This document shows, one piece after another, positions 7,248 through 15,063 of a stretch of DNA of 16,953 nt; position 1 is the first letter of the stretch, and each line of letters starts with the position of its first letter. Both the position numbers and the translations under genes were made by a program. The notes under the pieces are model-generated. The model saw only the letters and a program-made list of their open reading frames with translations, was not told the origin of the DNA and did no database searches. The stretch comes from Lachnospiraceae bacterium (GTDB lineage: Bacteria > Bacillota > Clostridia > Lachnospirales > Lachnospiraceae): positions 1 through 16,953 of the forward strand of contig VSNO01000101.1 in assembly GCA_009774375.1 (NCBI GenBank). Reading direction: 5' to 3'.

Positions 7248-7490
7248 TTACTTCTTACGACTGAAATAATAAGAGTGTAATTCCTCCGTTAGCCCCAGGA
7301 AACCGCAATACATTTCAGCATAACTCAACACATTCTTATAACTTGTTGGATCACCAACCTTTTCCACTCTGGAAAGAGTTGATTTATTACAATGAAGAAG
7401 TGCCGCCATATCAGCTTGCGACTCACGATTTTTTTCCCGCAGTTCTATCATTCTTTTTCTCAAAAAATCCTTCTGTACCTGTTCGCCCAT
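7248..7490 (-). CDS. XRE/Cro-type helix-turn-helix regulator
   Basis: A small cytoplasmic DNA-binding protein of 80 residues. Residues 10-45 form a helix-turn-helix of the XRE/Cro-C1 family: RMIELREKN, then SQADMAALLHCNKSTLSRVEK, where the second helix of the pair (NKSTLSRVE) would read DNA. The rest (about 50-80) is a short helical tail. The ATG at 7490 is chosen because AGGAGG lies 7 bases before it; a GTG at 7508 upstream would itself overlap that site. It directly precedes the ankyrin-HAD reading frame, so it probably regulates that small operon, in the manner of prophage or toxin-antitoxin loci. Its target is not identified. Confidence 0.85.
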   Translation of the reverse strand: MGEQVQKDFLRKRMIELREKNRESQADMAALLHCNKSTLSRVEKVGDPTSYKNVLSYAEMYCGFLGLTEELHSYYFSRKK

Positions 7491-7514
7491 GATAAAACCT
7501 CCTGGCACAAAACC

Positions 7515-7706
7515 TCACTTCGGAACTGCAGTCAGCATATCACTCAGTTGCATTTTCGTCAATGCAATAAGTTCACTTTGCAACCGTGCGCCCCATTCTG
7601 CAACCGGAATATCCAAAGTCTATACCTGCATATTCAATTTCGCGACTGCACGCGCAAACCCCACCCGCCGTTCTATAGCAGACAAATCTACAGAGCTTTT
7701 GACACC
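7515..7706 (-). pseudogene. Small prophage-like gene with an in-frame amber stop
   Basis: A 63-codon stretch on the minus strand reads as one protein interrupted by a single TAG at 7622-7620. Before it: VDLSAIERRVGFARAVAKLN, then MQV. After it: TLDIPVAEWGARLQSELIAL and 14 more residues to TGA at 7517-7515. No start codon is visible in this frame, but a GGAGG lies directly before it (7711-7705), so the start has probably mutated. It follows an HNH endonuclease tail with almost no gap, an arrangement common in phage packaging regions. I cannot name the family. Composition and frame continuity suggest it was once a real gene; the call rests on those alone. Confidence 0.4.
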
Positions 7707-7708
7707 TC

Positions 7709-7834
7709 CTACCGGTCATACCAACGATCACCACGCTTTGCATAAATCTTTGAATGGCACGCCTTACAAAATGCAATCAATAAATTCGACATACTCTGCG
7801 CGCTTGCTCCTTTCCGCTTATGAAGCAATTGCAT
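7709..7834 (-). pseudogene. HNH endonuclease C-terminal remnant
   Basis: A 41-codon minus-strand segment ends ALCKxCH-like: SNLLIAFCKACHSKI, then YAKRGDRWYDR and a TAG at 7709. This matches the C-terminal half of HNH nucleases of the McrA/phage type: the Asn of the SN(L) element, the CxxCH zinc/metal motif half and the trailing GDRW. The N-terminal half, with the first His and the upstream CxxC, is missing, so it cannot be catalytic. Its frame runs on from the Nudix gene after that gene's TGA, which is probably coincidence. Best read as a prophage or mobile-intron remnant. Confidence 0.55.
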
Positions 7835-7861
7835 ACCTGTCAGATAAATAACGACAACTCT

Positions 7862-8257
7862 TCAAACACGCTCCAGCAACTCCCCACACCTGTCAAGGAT
7901 CCCTATATCCGCCGGAAGCCAGTCTACGCTATGCAGCTCGTCCTTTCCAAGCCACCTGGCAGATTCATGCTCCTTCAGAACCAGATCCCCCGACTTGATC
8001 GTGCAGGCAAAGCATTTCATGGACAGATGAAAATTGGGATAATCATACTCGATCGTATCAACCAGTTCTCCCACCTCAATCTCCGTGTCCAGTTCCTCCC
8101 TGATCTCCCGTTTCAACGCCTGCCCAGGCATTTCCCCCTCCTCGATCTTTCCGCCTGGAAACTCCCAGCCGTCCTTGAACTCCCCATATCCACGCTGTGT
8201 GGCGAAGAGTTTGTTATTGTTTATAATAATCGCGGCTACTACATTTATTGTCTTCAT
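7862..8257 (-). CDS. Nudix hydrolase, MutT-like (8-oxo-dGTP / nucleotide pyrophosphohydrolase)
   Basis: A 131-residue cytoplasmic Nudix enzyme. Family members hydrolyse a nucleoside diphosphate linked to another group, here probably oxidised or non-canonical dNTPs. The Nudix box runs from G36 to about 58: G36-x5-E42-x7-R50-E51-x2-E54-E55. The usual glycine after EEx is Asp (D57) and the next hydrophobic is Thr, variations seen in some CTP/8-oxo-dGTP pyrophosphohydrolases of this type. WEFPGGKIEEGE precedes the box, as in MutT, and the length is normal. AGGAG lies 10 bases before the ATG. No neighbour is clearly in its operon: it sits between a palindromic element upstream and an HNH remnant downstream. 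A stand-alone housecleaning role is likely. Confidence 0.9.
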   Translation of the reverse strand: MKTINVVAAIIINNNKLFATQRGYGEFKDGWEFPGGKIEEGEMPGQALKREIREELDTEIEVGELVDTIEYDYPNFHLSMKCFACTIKSGDLVLKEHESARWLGKDELHSVDWLPADIGILDRCGELLERV

Positions 8258-8325
8258 ACGTTTACTTCTCCTGTATATTGTTTAAATTTGCTGTTTATTT
8301 ATCATATTGTCCCTATTCTGCTTAC

Positions 8326-8489
8326 TAGAGCGCGTTTGAAAAATCATTCCCGCCATCTATACGCCCCACTTTGCGTGATATTTGCACCGAATTCAGTCAA
8401 CATAGCCCGCTATGCCTCCTTCATTCGGCACAAATCTCCCACAAATTGTGACGCACATCTGACGGAAAGCATTTTTCAAACACGCTCTA
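8326..8489. mobile_element. 164-bp palindromic MITE-like element
   Basis: The whole interval is an imperfect palindrome with no insertions or deletions between arms. Outer ends TAGAGCGCGTTTGAAAAAT and ATTTTTCAAACACGCTCTA differ at one base, and the centre is CATAGC-CC-GCTATG. Counting all 82 opposed pairs by eye gives 58 Watson-Crick pairs. Each end carries TA outside GAGCG, consistent with a TA target duplication. There is no ORF, so a transposase elsewhere would be needed. It lies upstream of the Nudix gene and downstream of the helicase fragment, in the otherwise gene-free stretch 8258-8630. In the rest of that stretch (8490-8630) I see only AT-rich sequence. The family is not identified. 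Confidence 0.75.
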
Positions 8490-8630
8490 AGAAACTGTTC
8501 AAAAATAACTTTTAATACCGCTTGTTTTTTTCCCCATTTCAAATTTTTAAAGCAATTACTCAAAAATCAGTTATATAACCCGCTGTACGCCTAATTTTTA
8601 AGCGGCAGTTTATGATCTCGCTGCGGTTCC

Positions 8631-9938
8631 TTATTCTACAAAATAGTGGTAAATATCCTCTCTGACACTACACGCAAGCTGCAGATGAAAATTCATGATC
8701 GGGAGCTTCTTTCCGTCATCATTGCTGATTGCTGTCTGTTCCCAATGAATCGGTTCAGCCGTTCCCATATAGTAAAAATCGCTTCCCTCGCCGTCACTCT
8801 TCTTGATAAACAACAGTATTTTCAGCCCGTTTTCCCTGTAATGAATCAGTTTCTGCGTCTCGTCACTGTCGAGTGAAACGCGGCTTCTTGTCATCCAGCT
8901 AAACAGATTGTTTGCCAGAAAAACATCCTCATATTTTGTACTGCTGGCAATATCATCCTTCTTTTCGTATGTCACAAAGATGGGACATGTCCCATTTTTG
9001 ATCTTATATCCATATACCGTAGAGCTGTCATCCCGCTCCCAGTTCAAAATACGGCAAACATCTTTTCTGGAATATTTTTGATATAGGCTAAGCCCCATCT
9101 CATCCTGGTTTACAGAGTAGATATCCTGATACCTGCGAAGCCCTAATTGAATCAAGTCACTCATCTGCTGATAAAACGGTATCTGCTTCACACCCTGGTT
9201 ATAGGCATACAGTCTTGAAAAAGTGCGGCCCGCCTGATATTCCACAATGTTGATATCCGCATATTTCTTCTTTTCACTCTGTGTGTTCATAAATCCGCCG
9301 CTGAGTACATTTAGTGATGACCGATAGGATTCCTCCGACAATTCTATATGATATTCACTTCTCAACTCATCTTCGATTTCCTTTTTACGAAGCTCACCAT
9401 AATTCAGGAACTGCCTTAGCATCAAGAGCTCGTATACTCGTTTTCCACTCGCCACATTCTGCGAGATAAACTCTAACAACACATTTTCATTCTCAGTCAA
9501 CTGCACTTGATAATCTTTATCTGCCATTTGCAGAAATGAATGATATGTTCCTGAATAGCTTATAAATAACAGCGGATCGATCTCGCCGTATTCATAAAAA
9601 TCAATGATCGAAGGAATTTTTCCAAGCCTGTCCTTCAGCAGGTTATATTTCTCTATCAGCATTTTTCTCGGTGTTGACAATCTGTCAATCGCCGCATAGA
9701 TCTTACTTTTGCTGATCTCATCAAAATGAATGGTTGAACTTCCCGGTAGAACCCGGCTTCCTTCCATAACATATCTTCTGATCGTGTCCTTGTTATAGCT
9801 CCTGTCCCCGGACAGTGCGATCGGTATCATAAAATTGTTTTTGTAATTACCTATAAAATCCAGAACAACAACGTACTCTTTTTCATCAGCCTTGCGAAGT
9901 CCCCTCCCCAACTGCTGAATAAATACAGAACAGTCTAA
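8631..9938 (-). pseudogene. C-terminal remnant of a DUF3427 DEAD/DEAH-box helicase
   Basis: Open from 9938 (just after a TAG at 9941-9939) to TAA at 8631, about 435 residues. It begins SVFIQQLGRGLRKA, which is helicase motif VI (QxxGRxxR) of superfamily 2 enzymes, followed by VVVLDFIGNYKNNF, typical of the large DUF3427-containing helicases. The C-terminal 150 residues match the DUF3427 pattern (CPIFVTYEKKDD, NNLFSWMTRSR, FYYMGTAEP, HLQLACSVRED). Full-length members are much longer and carry the Walker A and DEAH motifs, often with a PLD-like nuclease domain, in the missing N-terminal part. No genuine start exists; a TTG inside motif VI is not credible. The break lies 78 bases from the end of the DrmB gene, suggesting that insertion of the defence operon removed the 5' part. 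Confidence 0.75.
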
Positions 9939-10016
9939 CTATACAATGAACCTCCCTACAGAAGAACTGTAAGGAATTAGATCTTAAGTACAAGACTTTA
10001 CATAGTTGGAATCGTT

Positions 10017-11870
10017 TTAGCCATCATGTTTCTCCATTAATTTACCAAAATATCCAAGACTTCTATCATCGTGCTTTCCAACAATTGCAACCCTATCCAA
10101 CAAACAATTTCTAGCCTCACAACTCGTTTCTGGCAATAGTGTACATGCGTGACAAGCCGCATAATTCAAAGAATTATATCCTTGAGACATCGAATCACTA
10201 CAAAGAGGATCAGAAGAACACCACGAAGCTTCTTGAAGCATATTTCTAACTGTAGATTCCAGCAGTTCAGGACACCCTTGTCTTACCAATCCTCCCAGAC
10301 TTCCATCTGAATCGGATGAAGAAGTATAAATTAATATTCCAGCCATTAATTTTTCAGATCCTGGATAGGTACTATATATTCTTTCTTTTATAGCCGCACC
10401 CGAATACCCACAATCAAAAGTTAGTTGTCTGATAAGTAAATGAGCAAATGTATGCAAAACAACATACCGTGCAGACATCATGCCTTTACCGATGTTATCG
10501 TCCCCTAATCGAAACAGCATTTCTTCATATCTACTCGCATTCATATTCTCCCACTTTTGTAATTTTTCCTCATCAAATTTGATGAACAAACCTTCTCCTC
10601 TCATTTGAATTGCTGGAAGCCAGTCCTGCGGTTCTTTCCATAAAGGTTGATATTGTCCTTTATTCATCCCTATGGCTCTTTCATCATCTGGCTTTGGTTT
10701 TTCTGGAGTTATTCTTCTAAATCCTTTTACAGCCAAAACTTCTCTAAGTCTTTTTACAAGCATAACAGATTCTACATAATCTTCTAAAATATTCGGCACA
10801 TCAGTTTCCACAGATATAAATTGTTCTGGCTCATCCTCGTCGTTCGGAGTGTAACCGGCACACAAAGCATCATACTCATCTTCATAAAGCATTTTTTCTG
10901 TATATGAATTATTATGATTTTTATAAGCTGGGTTATTGAAATTATATCTTTCTTTAGCAGCATTTATATAATCTTCAACCGTATATCTTCCGCCTGAAGA
11001 TAAATCGGAAAATTTCGCTTGCAAAACAATCCTCAAATTTTTTTCATTCATTTGTTGATCAAGACAACTCTTTATTTCGTCCCATTCTTCACTTAAATCA
11101 CTTTGTATTTTCTGACTATATGGCGGAATTGTAAGCGCACTTTGATTCATACTAAAAAATACATTGGAAGCGCCTCTTTGCAACGTGCGCATCGGAGCAT
11201 CGCACTGTTCCGGATCATCATACTGTTTTTCAAATCCAATCCAAGTCCGCTTCCCCCTGCACCGATATCCTTTCAAAGCCTCTTTACCCATACATCCTTC
11301 CATAGTTCTGGTTTTACCACAAGCTTTACATTTTATCACGATACTCGCAAGACTCCCTGTAGTGTTTTTAAATTCTATGTTAATTTGATCCCACCTATCA
11401 GCTCCAGAACATTCACTTGTATTTCCATAATGAACCCACCACTTATATGGAAAATCCTCTAAATGACCATTGACACATGCACATACAAAACGCGATGGCA
11501 CCAAAGTTCTTCCGCACTGACACTTTTTATGTTTTTGATCTCCGAACGCTTTATAATCTTTTAAATCCCCACATTTAGGACAAAAGTGATTTCTAGGAAA
11601 TCTAAATGCCGGTATATCCGGATTTCCTTTCGGATTGTCTGAATCTGTAGCATATGGCTCTCTAAATCCAGTAACACCAAGAAGTTTTTCCAGATTAGGC
11701 TCATGGATAACTGGGCTATAACGATTCCAATAATCTATTGCAGCCATAATTACAGAGTAATCTGGCATATCAGCAATTGCTCCCGTTGCGAATGTCGTAA
11801 CAAGCTGAGTCTTTCTCAACTTTCCAATGGCATCCTTTTTTGACTTTGAATCTTTCGGTCCTAACTTCAT
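10017..11870 (-). CDS. drmB: DrmB-like protein (DUF1998), core DISARM component
   Basis: A 617-residue cytoplasmic protein matching DrmB, the DUF1998 partner of the DrmA helicase in DISARM anti-phage systems. Residues 15-60 are the conserved start (LRKTQLVTTFATGAIADMP). Zinc-binding pairs follow: C97/C100, C117/C119, C130/C132 next to NGHLEDFPYKWWVH, then C181/C184 and C193/C204. The C-terminal DUF1998 domain (about 468-595) has HTFAHLLIRQL, YTSSSDSDGSLGGL and a cysteine-rich end (C551, C557, C573, C576, C584, C589) in the typical DPLC, ACHAC, ETSCE arrangement. In DISARM, DrmA and DrmB form the DNA-sensing and translocating complex. AGGAG inside the end of the DrmA gene lies 8 bases before the ATG and only 3 bases separate the two genes, so translation is coupled. 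No PLD nuclease (DrmC) follows. Length is normal. Confidence 0.88.
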   Translation of the reverse strand: MKLGPKDSKSKKDAIGKLRKTQLVTTFATGAIADMPDYSVIMAAIDYWNRYSPVIHEPNLEKLLGVTGFREPYATDSDNPKGNPDIPAFRFPRNHFCPKCGDLKDYKAFGDQKHKKCQCGRTLVPSRFVCACVNGHLEDFPYKWWVHYGNTSECSGADRWDQINIEFKNTTGSLASIVIKCKACGKTRTMEGCMGKEALKGYRCRGKRTWIGFEKQYDDPEQCDAPMRTLQRGASNVFFSMNQSALTIPPYSQKIQSDLSEEWDEIKSCLDQQMNEKNLRIVLQAKFSDLSSGGRYTVEDYINAAKERYNFNNPAYKNHNNSYTEKMLYEDEYDALCAGYTPNDEDEPEQFISVETDVPNILEDYVESVMLVKRLREVLAVKGFRRITPEKPKPDDERAIGMNKGQYQPLWKEPQDWLPAIQMRGEGLFIKFDEEKLQKWENMNASRYEEMLFRLGDDNIGKGMMSARYVVLHTFAHLLIRQLTFDCGYSGAAIKERIYSTYPGSEKLMAGILIYTSSSDSDGSLGGLVRQGCPELLESTVRNMLQEASWCSSDPLCSDSMSQGYNSLNYAACHACTLLPETSCEARNCLLDRVAIVGKHDDRSLGYFGKLMEKHDG

Positions 11871-11873
11871 ATC

Positions 11874-14800
11874 TTAATCTCCTAACAAATATAATCCTGA
11901 TTGTTTTTCAACACTCCTCATGCTGTTCATACATCTAAATCTATGCTCTTCTATATCATCCTTGAGAAGCGATTTCTTTTTCTTACCACGATAACACAAT
12001 TCCTCCTGCGTCTCGACAGCCCATTTATTTTCTATATCTTTTACCTCTTTAATTACATTATTGAGTTCTCCTGGATCCACAATCTTTACATATTCAAAAA
12101 TACGTTGTTCTATATCCTTAATTTTATCAGACATTGGATTAAAGTTACCCGCACTATCATTATCCAGAAGGTCAGGACAAAGATATCGACATAATGTTAC
12201 AAATAGAGCCTGTAATCCTCGATCCCGAGCCCTATCCGAAAACGGTGTCAAACTAGTTGCCTCGACATATCTATATAATGCTGCATGATATCTTAAAAAC
12301 TGTTCGTAATGAGATCTATCCCTTGAACGAGACGCATTATAAACAGTAAATACCAGTCCAGGGTTATCTCTTCCCACACGGCTTGTTGCCTGAATGTATT
12401 CCGCATTCGTTTTTGGCTGACCCGCTACAACCATCGTGCCAAGTCTTCCCACATCCACTCCAACAGATATCATATTTGTAGCCAAAATAAAATCATACGG
12501 TATATCCCCCTGAGTTTTTGAATACGGAATCTTCAGCCGAGTCTGGATAATGTCCGAAATTTCTTCATTGTCCATTCGACTTGTTAACTCTTCAGAATAT
12601 TCATATTTCTCATTTCCAGTAAATTCAGGCATAAATTCAACAAATTTCTTGTCCTTCAAATATTGATATCTACTTTGAATATCATCCACTATCTGGGTTT
12701 GCGTACCCCCAAGCTCCCGAAGACTGTTAAAATAACCTGTAAGTGTCCAAAAATTATCTATAACCTTCTCATCATACCCTTTGTCAATCAGATATCTTGA
12801 CGCAAACAACCATGACGCATATACCCTTATGAGAGTTGTTGTAAAGGTTGTCCCAACCCCCATTACTCCCATATAAAGTCTTGCCGGTCTCTCATCCATC
12901 GTTGACTTTACCGCAAAAAATGAATCGTCTGCGTTAATGCCTTGCGGTGGAAATTGTGCAAAATTCCTTCCATAAAGCGACCGAATTTGTTTATCCGCAT
13001 TTCTTATAGTTGCCGTGGAAGAAACCACCTTTATCGGTATACCATCCCTTTCACATATTCTTGTTATTGCTGCTTCATAGATTCCAGTCATTGTCCCAAG
13101 AGGTCCAGAAATAAGGTGCAGCTCATCCTGAATGATTAACTCCGGCGGAAGACATTTCCCATCAATAGAAAACAAAGTTGCCGGCTTATCCTGTAGCGTA
13201 ATTTGCGCAAACTTATCAATTGTAGCCACAACAAATGTTGGTCTGTATTCATATATTTGTTCATCAATTAAATGTATCGGCAGTGTATCCACTTTTGAAA
13301 ATTCACATTCCTCCTTTCCGCATTTAATTAACATCCTTTTTTTCAGGGTATTTATTGTATAATTGCGACTATATAGTTTTTGACCACACCAAGGACACAT
13401 TTTAATCTGACATGGATTTGCTTCGCCCTTGTCTATGTTGCCATTGTTATGAAGTTTGGTCAAAGTTATATCTGCCTCCTTGAGAGAGGCAGGCGTTAGT
13501 TTATTTCCCACCCAGAGTCCTATAGAAATTTCTCCACCCTGTAATCCATATTTTCTTCTAAGTATTTCACATGCGCAGATTAAAATACTTGCTCTTTCAA
13601 ACTGCTGTATTGTAAGCAGTCTCAATGTATATCTCATCAATATCGTGACACCATCTGTCATCTCAGAATGACTAAGTCTTCGATAAAAAATAGTAAATGC
13701 AGCTATTCCCAAATATGCCTCTGTCTTTCCGCCGCCGGTTGGAAACCACAAAAGATCCACCATCTTTCTATCATCACCTGTTGGCTCAACAAACGACATG
13801 ATTTCCAACAAAAAATATGCTAGCTGAAATGGATACCAATTGATCTTTTCATCATCTAATTCCTCTTTCGCCTTTATTATCGACCGTCTTCTCTGCATAT
13901 ACATAGCTTCATTGGCGAGACGAAACGCCTTCCATGCCTCCCCATCTTTTTGTGAACTGCCTTTAAGCATTTCAACCGTCCTACTTATCCTGGCGCAGAT
14001 TCCACTGCATTTTTGAATATTATTTCGAGCACTCTCAATGAAATCACCCGACTCTCCACTACAAACCCTTTTTTCCAAATCAGCTATCCAATCCTTATAT
14101 TCCTGTACAAAATACTCAAGATTTGAGATAATATCTTTGGAATCCGCTGTAAATAAATACTTCATATTGAACACAGGCATCCCTTCAATCCTGCGAGCTT
14201 TCATTTGAAGATAATTATAGTACGGCATAAAAGAACTCTTTATGTAATCAGGTTGAATTGAGTCAGAATTCCATTCTACTGCACATCCATGCCCCTGACC
14301 AAAACAACCACTCGACGCATAAAGCATATCTAACTCCGCAAGCTCCGAGTCATTTACAAGTTCGATCTGTCTTTTGACAGATGTAAAAACCTTACCTTCT
14401 AATTCATCCGATGTAATAATAATTTCCGGCTGAAATATCGTATGTCGGTTTTTTTCTTCACCATTAAATGCCTTAATCACATATTTATTTGTTAAAACAA
14501 TGGTAATAACAGTTTCTCCTGTTTCAAACACCCTGTGAGTAAAAGATTTAATATATGTATGGTCAACAACTAAAAATTCACAATCTTCGCCCAACGTAAA
14601 AACAAACTCTTTTTTTCCTTCAGCCCTAACCCAAAAAAGTGTTTTATCGTTTACGTCTTTCTCATATTTCGTAAAATCATATGACGTTTTTTTTATTTCA
14701 TCCATTGTATATGGCACATACTGGGCATATTCAACATGTACTTTATATTGATTCACACCTGGACGAATAGTAAATGTTATCCCCATTGTGCTTGGATCAA

Positions 14801-15053
14801 TTTCGTTCGCCGATGACAAAGAACAATCATAAAAATCCGTATTCTGTTCTATCCCAGAATTTGTTGTCACATCATTTAGATCATACTCCCTTTCCTCTTC
14901 TTTTTCTAATCGGGGATAAAGTTTCCCCATAATATAATATTGTGTTGGTGCCTCAACCAAAACCTCATTTTCAAAAACTGGGCCTATTAAATCCATTTTA
15001 ACAATGTTTCTTATCTCTTCCCTTGCCCTATAATATTCATCAAAATTTGACAT
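11874..15053 (-). CDS. drmA: DrmA-like superfamily 2 helicase, core DISARM component
   Basis: A 1059-residue helicase of the DrmA type. The N-terminal region (about 1-420) begins with the characteristic IVKMDLIGP and APTQYYIMGKLYP. Helicase motifs follow: Walker A FPTGGGKTEAYL (K443, T444), a zinc-finger insertion with C553/C556 and C578/C583, a DELH box at 643-646, SSTAT at 678-682, motif V ATNMISVGVD at 858-867, and motif VI QATSRVGRDNPG at 888-899 with the arginine finger. All catalytic motifs are intact. DISARM DrmA with DrmB loads on phage DNA with free ends and is thought to be triggered by it; here this is inferred from homology. The ATG at 15053 is chosen over codons up to 15092 because AGGAG lies 7 bases upstream, and the earlier codons overlap the helicase gene before it. 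Gap to that gene is 10 bases. Confidence 0.9.
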   Translation of the reverse strand: MSNFDEYYRAREEIRNIVKMDLIGPVFENEVLVEAPTQYYIMGKLYPRLEKEEEREYDLNDVTTNSGIEQNTDFYDCSLSSANEIDPSTMGITFTIRPGVNQYKVHVEYAQYVPYTMDEIKKTSYDFTKYEKDVNDKTLFWVRAEGKKEFVFTLGEDCEFLVVDHTYIKSFTHRVFETGETVITIVLTNKYVIKAFNGEEKNRHTIFQPEIIITSDELEGKVFTSVKRQIELVNDSELAELDMLYASSGCFGQGHGCAVEWNSDSIQPDYIKSSFMPYYNYLQMKARRIEGMPVFNMKYLFTADSKDIISNLEYFVQEYKDWIADLEKRVCSGESGDFIESARNNIQKCSGICARISRTVEMLKGSSQKDGEAWKAFRLANEAMYMQRRRSIIKAKEELDDEKINWYPFQLAYFLLEIMSFVEPTGDDRKMVDLLWFPTGGGKTEAYLGIAAFTIFYRRLSHSEMTDGVTILMRYTLRLLTIQQFERASILICACEILRRKYGLQGGEISIGLWVGNKLTPASLKEADITLTKLHNNGNIDKGEANPCQIKMCPWCGQKLYSRNYTINTLKKRMLIKCGKEECEFSKVDTLPIHLIDEQIYEYRPTFVVATIDKFAQITLQDKPATLFSIDGKCLPPELIIQDELHLISGPLGTMTGIYEAAITRICERDGIPIKVVSSTATIRNADKQIRSLYGRNFAQFPPQGINADDSFFAVKSTMDERPARLYMGVMGVGTTFTTTLIRVYASWLFASRYLIDKGYDEKVIDNFWTLTGYFNSLRELGGTQTQIVDDIQSRYQYLKDKKFVEFMPEFTGNEKYEYSEELTSRMDNEEISDIIQTRLKIPYSKTQGDIPYDFILATNMISVGVDVGRLGTMVVAGQPKTNAEYIQATSRVGRDNPGLVFTVYNASRSRDRSHYEQFLRYHAALYRYVEATSLTPFSDRARDRGLQALFVTLCRYLCPDLLDNDSAGNFNPMSDKIKDIEQRIFEYVKIVDPGELNNVIKEVKDIENKWAVETQEELCYRGKKKKSLLKDDIEEHRFRCMNSMRSVEKQSGLYLLGD

Positions 15054-15063
15054 CTTTCTTCTC

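Noticed and set aside
7573..7776. A 67-codon minus-strand open frame across the HNH and prophage remnants
   Set aside because: It uses a third frame, while the HNH signature and the amber-interrupted frame lie in the other two. It is rich in Cys and Arg without any motif.
8631..9911. The DUF3427 helicase fragment as a complete gene starting at TTG 9911
   Set aside because: The TTG falls inside motif VI, homologous sequence continues upstream to 9938, and the whole catalytic core is missing.
8631..9938. The DUF3427 remnant as a substitute for the missing DrmC nuclease
   Set aside because: The PLD-like domain of this family would be N-terminal and is absent. What remains is motif VI plus DUF3427, so no nuclease site is left.
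9954..9973. Hairpin between DrmB and the helicase fragment as a terminator
   Set aside because: CCTACAG and CTGTAAGG pair only with a bulge, and no U-run follows on the minus strand.
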